64,000 bases of DNA from Azolla caroliniana (taxonomy: Eukaryota > Polypodiophyta). The DNA lies in NCBI GenBank assembly GCA_043228905.1, contig JBHGNT010000066.1:1-64000 (forward strand). The letters run 5' to 3'. The notes beneath the pieces are model-generated. The model had not been told where the DNA came from. It made no database searches and saw nothing but the letters and a program-made list of their open reading frames with translations. The translations under genes were made by a program, and so were the position numbers. Shown piece after piece: positions 51,190 to 62,340 of this stretch. Each line of letters starts with the position of its first letter. Positions within the stretch are counted from its first letter, which is position 1.

Positions 51190-52790
51190 ATCGAAGCTAA
51201 CAACGCTAGCTATGATATGGAATTAAAAAATCAAGATTTTGAAACTCAGGTCGAGAGACATGACGAAATTAGCAAACATGAGGAGGGAGTTGAGAGGAGC
51301 CCTTGAGTAAATTAAAATGTTCATACCTAGCGAGTGTGATATCGGCTTTTTGTGTACAAATATGCGAATCGAAGCTAACAACGCTAGCTATGATATGGAA
51401 TTAACAAATCAAGATTTTGAAACTCAGGTCGAGAGAGATGATGAAATTAGCAAACTTGAGGAGTGAGTTGAGAGGAGCCCTTCAGTAAATTAAAATGTTC
51501 ATACATGGCTCGTGTGATATCGGATTTTTGTGTACAAACATGCGAATCGAAGCTAACAAAGCTAGCTATGATATGGAATTTTAAAATCAAGATTTTGAAA
51601 CTCAGGACGAGAGACATGACGAAATTAGCAAACATGAGGAGGGAGTTCAGAGGAAGCATTGAGTAAATTAAAATGTTCATACCTGGCTCGTGTGATATCG
51701 GAGTTTTGTGTTCAAACATGCGAATCGAAGCTAGCAACGCTAGCTATGATATGGAATTAACAAATCAAGATTTTGAAACTCAGGTCGAGAGACATGACGA
51801 AATTAGCAAACATGAGGAGTGAGTTGAGAGGAGCCCTTGAGTAAATTAAAATGTTCATACCTGGTGAGTGTGATATCGGATTTTTGTGTACAAACATGCG
51901 AATCGAAGCTAACAACGCTAGCTATGATATGGAATTAACAAATCAAGATTTTGAAACTCAGGTCGAGAGACATGACGGAATTAGCAAACATGAGGAGTGA
52001 GTTGAGAGGAGCCCTTGAGTAAATTAAAATGTTCATACCTAGCGAGTGTGATATCGGATTTTTGTGTACAAATATGCGAATCGAAGCTAACAACGCTAGC
52101 TATGATATGGAATTAACAAATCAAGATATTGAAACTCAGGTCGAGAGAGATGATGAAATTAGCAAACATGAGGAGGGAGTTTAGAGGAACCATTGAGTGA
52201 ATTAAAATGTTCATACCTGGCTCGTGTGATATCGGATTTTTGTGTTCCAACATGCGAATCGAAGCTAACAATGCTAGCTATGATATGGAATTCAAAAATC
52301 AAGATTTTGAAACTCAGGTCGAGAGACATGACGAAATTAGCAAACATGAGGAGTGAGTTGAGAGGAGCCCTTGAGTAAATTAAAATGTTCATACCTAGCG
52401 AGTGTGATATCGCATTTCTGTGTTCAAACATGCGATTCGAAGCTAGCAACGCTAGCTATGATATGGAATTCAAAAATCAAGATTTTGAAACTCAGGTCGA
52501 GAGACATGACGAAATTACAAAATTTGAGGAGTGAGGTTGGAAGAGCTAGTAGGTAAATTAAAATGTTCATACCTAGCGAGTGTGATATCGGATTTTTGTG
52601 TACAAACATGCGAATCGAAGCTAACAACGCTAGCTATGATATAGAATTAAAAAATCAAGATTTTGAAACTCAGGTCGAGAGACATGACGAAATTAGCAAA
52701 CATGAGGAGTGAGTTGGAAGAGCTAGTAGGTAAATTAAAATGTTCATACCTGGCGAGTGTGATATCGGATTTTTGTGTTCAAACATGCGA
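51190..52790. repeat. 9-monomer higher-order repeat (1,601 bp), copy 1
   Basis: Markers at 51,447, 52,159, 52,193 and 52,371 recur three times at 1,601-bp steps. 1,601 is 9 x 178 minus 1, and one class C monomer of 177 bp explains the missing base. Unit markers are ggctttttgtg, catacatggctcg, acaaagctagc, tcaggacgagag, gaagcattgag, ctggtgagtg, acaatgctagc and atcgcatttctg. Copy 1 alone has cggagttttgtg at 51,700, a variant shared with 62,263. Confidence 0.92.
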
Positions 52791-54391
52791 ATCGAAGCTA
52801 ACAACGCTAGCTATGATATGGAATTAAAAAATCAAGATTTTGAAACTCAGGTCGAGAGACATGACGAAATTAGCAAACATGAGGAGGGAGTTGAGAGGAG
52901 CCCTTGAGTAAATTAAAATGTTCATACCTAGCGAGTGTGATATCGGCTTTTTGTGTACAAATATGCGAATCGAAGCTAACAACGCTAGCTATGATATGGA
53001 ATTAACAAATCAAGATTTTGAAACTCAGGTCGAGAGAGATGATGAAATTAGCAAACTTGAGGAGTGAGTTGAGAGGAGCCCTTCAGTAAATTAAAATGTT
53101 CATACATGGCTCGTGTGATATCGGATTTTTGTGTACAAACATGCGAATCGAAGCTAACAAAGCTAGCTATGATATGGAATTTTAAAATCAAGATTTTGAA
53201 ACTCAGGACGAGAGACATGACGAAATTAGCAAACATGAGGAGGGAGTTCAGAGGAAGCATTGAGTAAATTAAAATGTTCATACCTGGCTCGTGTGATATC
53301 GGATTTTTGTGTTCAAACATACGAATCGAAGCTAGCAACGCTAGCTATGATATGGAATTAACAAATCAAGATTTTGAAACTCAGGTCGAGAGACATGACG
53401 AAATTAGCAAACATGAGGAGTGAGTTGAGAGGAGCCCTTGAGTAAATTAAAATGTTCATACCTGGTGAGTGTGATATCGGATTTTTGTGTACAAACATGC
53501 GAATCGAAGCTAACAACGCTAGCTATGATATGGAATTAACAAATCAAGATTTTGAAACTCAGGTCGAGAGACATGACGGAATTAGCAAACATGAGGAGTG
53601 AGTTGAGAGGAGCCCTTGAGTAAATTAAAATGTTCATACCTAGCGAGTGTGATATCGGATTTTTGTGTACAAATATGCGAATCGAAGCTAACAACGCTAG
53701 CTATGATATGGAATTAACAAATCAAGATATTGAAACTCAGGTCGAGAGAGATGATGAAATTAGCAAACATGAGGAGGGAGTTTAGAGGAACCATTGAGTG
53801 AATTAAAATGTTCATACCTGGCTCGTGTGATATCGGATTTTTGTGTTCCAACATGCGAATCGAAGCTAACAATGCTAGCTATGATATGGAATTCAAAAAT
53901 CAAGATTTTGAAACTCAGGTCGAGAGACATGACGAAATTAGCAAACATGAGGAGTGAGTTGAGAGGAGCCCTTGAGTAAATTAAAATGTTCATACCTAGC
54001 GAGTGTGATATCGCATTTCTGTGTTCAAACATGCGATTCGAAGCTAGCAACGCTAGCTATGATATGGAATTCAAAAATCAAGATTTTGAAACTCAGGTCG
54101 AGAGACATGACGAAATTACAAAATTTGAGGAGTGAGGTTGGAAGAGCTAGTAGGTAAATTAAAATGTTCATAACTAGCGAGTGTGATATCGGATTTTTGT
54201 GTACAAACATGCGAATCGAAGCTAACAACGCTAGCTATGATATAGAATTAAAAAATCAAGATTTTGAAACTCAGGTCGAGAGACATGACGAAATTAGCAA
54301 ACATGAGGAGTGAGTTGGAAGAGCTAGTAGGTAAATTAAAATGTTCATACCTGGCGAGTGTGATATCGGATTTTTGTGTTCAAACATGCGA
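52791..54391. repeat. 9-monomer higher-order repeat (1,601 bp), copy 2
   Basis: Near-identical to copy 1. It introduces acatacgaatcg near 53,319, shared only with copy 3, and gttcataactagcg near 54,168, shared with copies 3 and 4. Confidence 0.92.
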
Positions 54392-55992
54392 ATCGAAGCT
54401 AACAGCGCTAGCTATGATATGGAATTAAAAAATCAAGATTTTGAAACTCAGGTCGAGAGACATGACGAAATTAGCAAACATGAGGAGGGAGTTGAGAGGA
54501 GCCCTTGAGTAAATTAAAATGTTCATACCTAGCGAGTGTGATATCGGCTTTTTGTGTACAAATATGCGAATCGAAGCTAACAACGCTAGCTATGATATGG
54601 AATTAACAAATCAAGATTTTGAAACTCAGGTCGAGAGAGATGATGAAATTAGCAAACTTGAGGAGTGAGTTGAGAGGAGCCCTTCAGTAAATTAAAATGT
54701 TCATACATGGCTCGTGTGATATCGGATTTTTGTGTACAAACATGCGAATCGAAGCTAACAAAGCTAGCTATGATATGGAATTTTAAAATCAAGATTTTGA
54801 AACTCAGGACGAGAGACATGACGAAATTAGCAAACATGAGGAGGGAGTTCAGAGGAAGCATTGAGTAAATTAAAATGTTCATACCTGGCTCGTGTGATAT
54901 CGGATTTTTGTGTTCAAACATACGAATCGAAGCTAGCAACGCTAGCTATGATATGGAATTAACAAATCAAGATTTTGAAACTCAGGTCGAGAGACATGAC
55001 GAAATTAGCAAACATGAGGAGTGAGTTGAGAGGAGCCCTTGAGTAAATTAAAATGTTCATACCTGGTGAGTGTGATATCGGATTTTTGTGTACAAACATG
55101 CGAATCGAAGCTAACAACGCTAGCTATGATATGGAATTAACAAATCAAGATTTTGAAACTCAGGTCGAGAGACATGACGGAATTAGCAAACATGAGGAGT
55201 GAGTTGAGAGGAGCCCTTGAGTAAATTAAAATGTTCATACCTAGCGAGTGTGATATCGGATTTTTGTGTACAAATATGCGAATCGAAGCTAACAACGCTA
55301 GCTATGATATGGAATTAACAAATCAAGATATTGAAACTCAGGTCGAGAGAGATGATGAAATTAGCAAACATGAGGAGGGAGTTTAGAGGAACCATTGAGT
55401 GAATTAAAATGTTCATACCTGGCTCGTGTGATATCGGATTTTTGTGTTCCAACATGCGAATCGAAGCTAACAATGCTAGCTATGATATGGAATTCAAAAA
55501 TCAAGATTTTGAAACTCAGGTCGAGAGACATGACGAAATTAGCAAACATGAGGAGTGAGTTGAGAGGAGCCCTTGAGTAAATTAAAATGTTCATACCTAG
55601 CGAGTGTGATATCGCATTTCTGTGTTCAAACATGCGATTCGAAGCTAGCAACGCTAGCTATGATATGGAATTCAAAAATCAAGATTTTGAAACTCAGGTC
55701 GAGAGACATGACGAAATTACAAAATTTGAGGAGTGAGGTTGGAAGAGCTAGTAGGTAAATTAAAATGTTCATAACTAGCGAGTGTGATATCGGATTTTTG
55801 TGTACAAACATGCGAATCGAAGCTAACAACGCTAGCTATGATATAGAATTAAAAAATCAAGATTTTGAAACTCAGGTCGAGAGACATGACGAAATTAGCA
55901 AACATGAGGAGTGAGTTGGAAGAGCTAGTAGGTAAATTAAAATGTTCATACCTGGCGAGTGTGATATCGGATTTTTGTGTTCAAACATGCGA
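54392..55992. repeat. 9-monomer higher-order repeat (1,601 bp), copy 3
   Basis: Shares acatacgaatcg (about 54,920) with copy 2 and cataactagcg (about 55,771) with copies 2 and 4. The aacagcgctagc variant flanks it on both sides (54,402 and 56,003). Confidence 0.92.
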
Positions 55993-57690
55993 ATCGAAGC
56001 TAACAGCGCTAGCTATGATATGGAATTAAAAAATCAAGATTTTGAAACTCAGGTCGAGAGACATGACGAAATTAGCAAACATGAGGAGGGAGTTGAGAGG
56101 AGCCCTTGAGTAAATTAAAATGTTCATACCTAGCGAGTGTGATATCGGCTTTTTGTGTACAAATATGCGAATCGAAGCTAACAACGCTAGCTATGATATG
56201 GAATTAACAAATCAAGATTTTGAAACTCAGGTCGAGAGAGATGATGAAATTAGCAAACTTGAGGAGTGAGTTGAGAGGAGCCCTTCAGTAAATTAAAATG
56301 TTCATACATGGCTCGTGTGATATCGGATTTTTGTGTACAAACATGCGAATCGAAGCTAACAAAGCTAGCTATGATATGGAATTTTAAAATCAAGATTTTG
56401 AAACTCAGGACGAGAGACATGACGAAATTAGCAAACATGAGGAGGGAGTTCAGAGGAAGCATTGAGTAAATTAAAATGTTCATACCTGGCTCGTGTGATA
56501 TCGGATTTTTGTGTTCAAACATGCGAATCGAAGCTAGCAACGCTAGCTATGATATGGAATTAACAAATCAAGATTTTGAAACTCAGGTCGAGAGACATGA
56601 CGAAATTAGCAAACATGAGGAGTGAGTTGAGAGGAGCCCTTGAGTAAATTAAAATGTTCATACCTGGTGAGTGTGATATCGGATTTTTGTGTACAAACAT
56701 GCGAATCGAAGCTAACAACGCTAGCTATGATATGGAATTAACAAATCAAGATTTTGAAACTCAGGTCGAGAGACATGACGGAATTAGCAAACATGAGGAG
56801 TGAGTTGAGAGGAGCCCTTGAGTAAATTAAAATGTTCATACCTAGCGAGTGTGATATCGGATTTTTGTGTACAAATATGCGAATCGAAGCTAACAACGCT
56901 AGCTATGATATGGAATTAACAAATCAAGATATTGAAACTCAGGTCGAGAGAGATGATGAAATTAGCAAACATGAGGAGGGAGTTTAGAGGAACCATTGAG
57001 TGAATTAAAATGTTCATACCTGGCTCGTGTGATATCGGATTTTTGTGTTCCAACATGCGAATCGAAGCTAACAATGCTAGCTATGATATGGAATTCAAAA
57101 ATCAAGATTTTGAAACTCAGGTCGAGAGACATGACGAAATTAGCAAACATGAGGAGTGAGTTGAGAGGAGCCCTTGAGTAAATTAAAATGTTCATACCTA
57201 GCGAGTGTGATATCGCATTTCTGTGTTCAAACATGCGATTCGAAGCTAGCAACGCTAGCTATGATATGGAATTCAAAAATCAAGATTTTGAAACTCAGGT
57301 CGAGAGACATGACAAAATTACAAAATTTGAGGAGTGAGGTTGGAAGAGCTAGTAGGTAAATTAAAATGTTCATAACTAGCGAGTGTGATATCGGATTTTT
57401 GTGTACAAACATGCGAATCGAAGCTAACAACGCTAGCTATGATATAGAATTAAAAAATCAAGATTTTGAAACTCAGGTCGAGAGACATGACGAAATTAGC
57501 AAACATGAGGAGTGAGTTGGAAGAGCTAGTAGGTAAATTAAAATGTTCATACCTGGCGAGTGTGATATCGGATTTTTGTGTTCAAACATGCGAATCGAAG
57601 CTAACAACGCTAGCTATGATATGGAATTAAAAAATCAAGATTTTGAAACTCAGGTCGAGAGACATGACGAAATTAGCAAACATGAGGAGT
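55993..57690. repeat. 9-monomer higher-order repeat (1,601 bp), copy 4
   Basis: Repeats the unit but has acatgcgaatcg at about 56,520 like copy 1, and gacaaaattac near 57,312 as a private change. The match extends to about 57,690, where gaggagtgagttgg replaces gaggagggagttgag, and the array leaves the unit. Confidence 0.9.
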
Positions 57691-57711
57691 GAGTTGGAAG
57701 AGCTAGTAGGT
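57535..57711. repeat. Representative class C monomer (177 bp)
   Basis: Reference copy for the class with tail gagttggaagagctagtaggt, one base shorter than class A because gagtgagttgg replaces the 178-bp form gagtgaggttgg. Middle block is aattaaaaaatc and the base after acga is usually aattagcaaac. Hand count of this copy gives 66 G+C in 177 bases. Class C is absent before about 9,340. Confidence 0.88.
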
Positions 57712-59660
57712 AAATTAAAATGTTCATACCTGGCGAGTGTGATATCGGATTTTTGTGTTCAAACATGCGAATCGAAGCTAACAACGCTAGCTATGATATG
57801 GAATTAACAAATCAAGATTTTGAAACTCAGGTCGAGAGACATGACGGAATTAGCAAACATGAGGAGTGAGTTGAGAGGAGCCCTTGAGTAAATTAAAATG
57901 TTCATACCTAGCGAGTCTGATATCGGATTTTTGTGTTCAAACATGCGAATCGAAGCTAACAACGCTAGCTATGATATGGAATTAAAAAATCAAAATTTTG
58001 AAACTCAGGTCGAGAGACATGACGAAATTAGCAAACATGAGGAGTGAGTTGGAAGAGCTAGTAGGTAAATTAAAATGTTCATACCTGGCGAGTGTGATAT
58101 CGGATTTTTGTGTTCAAACATGCGAATCGAAGCTAACAACGCTAGCTATGATATGGAATTAAAAAATCAAGATTTTGAAACTCAGGTCGAGAGACATGAC
58201 GAAATTAGCAAACATGAGGAGTGAGTTGGAAGAGCTAGTAGGTAAATTAAAATGTTCATACCTGGCGAGTGTGATATCGGATTTTTGTGTTCAAACATGC
58301 GAATCGAAGCTAACAACGCTAGCTATGATATGGAATTAACAAATCAAGATTTTGAAACTCAGGTCGAGAGACATGACGGAATTAGCAAACATGAGGAGTG
58401 AGTTGAGAGGAGCCCTTGAGTAAATTAAAATGTTCATACCTAGCGAGTGTGATATCGGATTTTTGTGTACAAATATGCGAATCGAAGCTAACAACGCTAG
58501 CTATGATATGGAATTCAAAAATCAAGATTTTGAAACTCAGGTCGAGAGACATGACGAAATTACCAAATTTGAGGACTGAGTTGAGAGGAGCCCTTGAGTA
58601 AATAGAAATGTTCATACCTAGCGAGTCTGATATCGGATTTTTGTGTTCAAACATGCGAATCGAAGCTAACAACGCTAGCTATGATATGGAATTAAAAAAT
58701 CAAAATTTTGAAACTCAGGTCGAGAGACATGACGAAATTAGCAAACATGAGGAGTGAGTTGGAAGAGCTAGTAGGTAAATTAAAATGTTCATACCTGGCG
58801 AGTGTGATATCGGATTTTTGTGTTCAAACATGCGAATCGAAGCTAACCACGCTAGCTATGCTATGGAATTAAAAAATCAAGATTTTGAAACTCAGGTCGA
58901 GAGACATGACGAAATTAGCAAACATGAGGAGGGAGTTGGAAGAGCTAGTAGGTAAATTAAAATGTTCATACCTGGCGAGTGTGATATCGGATTTTTGTGT
59001 ACAAATATGCGAATCGAAGCTAACAACGCTAGCTATGATATGGAATTAACAAATCAAGATTTTGAAACTCAGATCGAGAGAGATGATGAAATTAGCAAAC
59101 TTGAGGAGTGAGTTGAGAGGAGCCCTTCAGTAAATTAAAATGTTCATACATGGCTCGTGTGACATCGGATTTTTGTGTACAAACATGCGAATCGAAGCTA
59201 ACAACGCTAGCTATGATATGGAATTAAAAAATCAAGATTTTGAAACTCAGGTCGAGAGACATGAAGAAATTAGCAAACTTGAGGAGTGAGTTTAGAGGAG
59301 CCCTTGAGTAAATTAAAATGTTCATACCTGGCGAGTGTTATATCGGATTTTTTTGTACAAACATGCGAATCGAAGCTAACAACGCTAGCTATGATATGGA
59401 ATTAAAAAATCAAGATTATGAAACTCAGGTCGAGACACATGAAGAAATTAGCAAACCTGAGGAGTGAGTTGAGACGAGCCCTTGAGTAAATTAAAATGTT
59501 CATACCTAGCGAGTGTGATATCGGATTTTTTTGTACAAACATGCGAATCGAAGCTAACAACGCTAGCTATGATATGGAATTAACAAATCAAGATATTGAA
59601 ACTCAGGTCGAGAGAGATGATGAAATTAGCAAACATGAGGAGGGAGTTTAGAGGAACCAT
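57691..59660. repeat. Class C and A monomers with a short local duplication, then a T7 module
   Basis: A class C monomer with aattaaaaaatc followed by one with aattaacaaatc and gacggaattagc occurs near 57,540-57,890 and again near 58,075-58,420. The rare gcgagtctga occurs at 57,911 and 58,621. From about 58,980 the sequence follows the 48-kb module: gagagagatgatg, catacatggctcg, gacatgaagaa, then the T7 monomer (59,431). Confidence 0.75.
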
Positions 59661-59670
59661 TGAGTGAATT

Positions 59671-59745
59671 AAAATGTTCATACCTGGCTCGTGTGATATC
59701 GAATTTTTGTGTTCCAACATGCGAATCGAAGCTAGTAGGTAAATT
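59671..59745. repeat. Truncated 75-bp monomer
   Basis: Successive aaaatgttcat landmarks lie at 59,671 and 59,746, only 75 bp apart. The sequence cgaatcgaagcta runs straight into gtaggtaaatt, so about 103 bp is missing. The shared agcta in gaagctaac and gagctagtagg sits at the junction and could have guided the deletion. It is independent of the 78-bp truncated monomer near 12.9 and 14.1 kb, whose breakpoints differ. Confidence 0.9.
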
Positions 59746-62009
59746 AAAATGTTCATACCTGGCGAGTGTGATATCGGATTTTTGTGTTCAAACATGCGAA
59801 TCGAAGATAACAACGCTAGCTATGATATGGAATTAAAAAATCAAGATTTTGAAACTCAGGTCGAGAGACATGACGAAATTAGCAAACATGAGGAGTGAGT
59901 TGGAAGAGCTAGTAGGTAAATTAAAATGTTCATACCTGGCGAGTGTGATATCGGATTTTTGTGTTCAAACATGCGAATCGAAGCTAACAACGCTAGCTAT
60001 GATATGGAATTAAAAAATCAAGATTTTGAAACTCAGGTCGAGAGACATGACGAAATTAGCAAACATGAGGAGTGAGTTGGAAGAGCTAGTAGGTAAATTA
60101 AAATGTTCATACCTGGCGAGTGTGATATCGGATTTTTGTGTTCAAACATGCGAATCGAAGCTAACAACGCTAGCTATGATATGGAATTAAAAAATCAAGA
60201 TTTTGAAACTCAGGTCGAGAGACATGACGAAATTAGCAAACATGAGGAGGGAGTTGAGAGGAGCCCTTCAGTAAATTAAAATGTTCATACCTAGCGAGTG
60301 TGATATCGGCTTTTTGTGTACAAATATGCGAATCGAAGCTAACAACGCTAGCTATGATATGGAGTTAACAAATCAAGATATTGAAACTCAGGTCGAGAGA
60401 GATGATGAAATTAGCAAACTTGAGGAGTGAGTTGAGAGGAGCCCTTCAGTAAATTAAAATGTTCATACATGGCTCGTGTGATATCGGATTTTTGTGTACA
60501 AACATGCGAATCGAAGCTAACAACGCTAGCTATGATATGGAATTAAAAAATCAAGATTTTGAAACTCACGTCGAGAGACATGAAGAAATTAGCAAACTTG
60601 AGGAGTGAGTTTAGAGGAGCCCTTGAGTAAATTAAAATGTTCATACCTGGTGAGTGTGATATCGGATTTTTGTGTACAAACATGCGAATCGAAGCTAACA
60701 ACGCTAGCTATGATATGGAATTAACAAATCAAGATTTTGAAACTCAGGTCGAGAGACATGACGGAATTAGCAAACATGAGGAGTGAGTTGAGAGGAGCCC
60801 TTGAGTAAATTAAAATGTTCATACCTAGCGAGTGTGATATCCGATTTTTTTGTACAAACATGCGAATCGAAGCTAACAACGCTAGCTATGATATGGAATT
60901 AACAAATCAAGATATTGAAACTCAGGTCGAGAGAAATGATGAAATTAGCAAACATGAGGAGGGAGTTTAGAGGAACCATTGAGTGAATTAAAATGTTCAT
61001 ACCTGGCTCGTGTGATATCGAATTTTTGTGTTCTAACATGCGAATCGAAGCTAACAACGCTAGCTTTGATATGGAATTCAAAAATCAAGATTTTGAAACT
61101 CAGGTCGAGAGACATGACGAAATTACAAAATTTGAGGAGTGAGGTTGGAAGAGCTAGTAGGTAAATTAAAATGTTCATACCTAGCGAGTGTGATATCGGA
61201 TTTTTGTGTACAAACATGCGAATCGAAGCTAACAACGCTAGCTATGATATAGAATTAAAAAATCAAGATTTTGAAACTCAGGTCGAGAGACATGACGAAA
61301 TTAGCAAACATGAGGAGTGAGTTGGAAGAGCTAGTAGGTAAATTAAAATGTTCATACCTGGCGAGTGTGATATCGGATTTTTGTGTTCAAACATGCGAAT
61401 CGAAGCTAACAACGCTAGCTATGATATGGAATTAAAAAATCAAGATTTTGAAACTCAGGTCGAGAGACATGACGGAATTAGCAAACACGAGGAGTGAGTT
61501 GGAAGAGCTAGTAGGTAAATTAAAATGTTCATACCTGGCGAGTGTGATATCGGATTTTTGTGTTCAAACATGCGAATCGAAGCTAACAACGCTAGCTATG
61601 ATATGGAATTAAAAAATCAAGATTTTGAAACTCAGGTCGAGAGACATGACGAAATTAGCAAACATGAGGAGTGAGTTGGAAGAGCTAGTAGGTAAATTAA
61701 AATGTTCATACCTGGCGAGTGTGATATCGGATTTTTGTGTTCAAACATGCGAATCGAAGCTAACAACCCTAGCTATGATATGGAATTAACAAATCAAGAT
61801 TTTGAAACTCAGGTCGAGAGACATGACGGAATTAGCAAACATGAGGAGTGAGTTGAGAGGAGCCCTTGAGTAAATTAAAATATTCATACCTAGCGAGTGT
61901 GATATCGGCTTTTTGTGTACAAATATGCGAATCGAAGCTAACAACGCTAGCTATGATATGGAATTAACAAATCAAGATTTTGAAACTCAGGTCGAGAGAG
62001 ATGATGAAA
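59746..62009. repeat. Class C run and mixed monomers
   Basis: Starts with three nearly identical class C monomers at a 177-bp step (aaaatgttcat at 59,746, 59,923 and 60,100). It then passes through ggctttttgtg, catacatggctcg and ctggtgagtg monomers to a copy of the gagagaaatgatg / gtgttctaac module (60,945-61,235). Class C monomers from 61,330 include aaacacgagg near 61,484, which recurs at 63,795 and 63,973. Confidence 0.75.
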
Positions 62010-62340
62010 TTAGCAAACTTGAGGAGTGAGTTGAGAGGAGCCCTTCAGTAAATTAAAATGTTCATACATGGCTCGTGTGATATCGGATTTTTGTGTACAA
62101 ACATGCGAATCGAAGCTAACAAAGCTAGCTATGATATGGAATTTGAAAATCAAGATTTTGAAACTCAGGACGAGAGACATGACGAAATTAGCAAACATGA
62201 GGAGGGAGTTCAGAGGAAGCATTGAGTAAATTAAAATGTTCATACCTGGCTCGTGTGATATCGGAGTTTTGTGTTCAAACATGCGAATCGAAGCTAGCAA
62301 CGCTAGCTATGATATGGAATTAACAAATCAAGCTTTTGAA
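62010..62340. repeat. Displaced piece of the 1,601-bp unit
   Basis: Matches 51,447-51,777 at an offset of 10,563 bp, including acaaagctagc, tcaggacgagag, gaagcattgag and the rare cggagttttgtg (51,700 and 62,263) that only copy 1 of the array carries. One difference is aatttgaaaatc here against aattttaaaatc there. Confidence 0.82.

Noticed and set aside
630-62300. Families of repeated 60-100-codon open reading frames on both strands, looking like a conserved small-protein family
   Set aside because: They are the same satellite monomer read in different frames. 178 is not a multiple of 3, so the frame changes at each repeat and stops recur. Sense and antisense frames overlap fully, length never exceeds about 102 codons, and no promoter or ribosome-binding context is specific to them.
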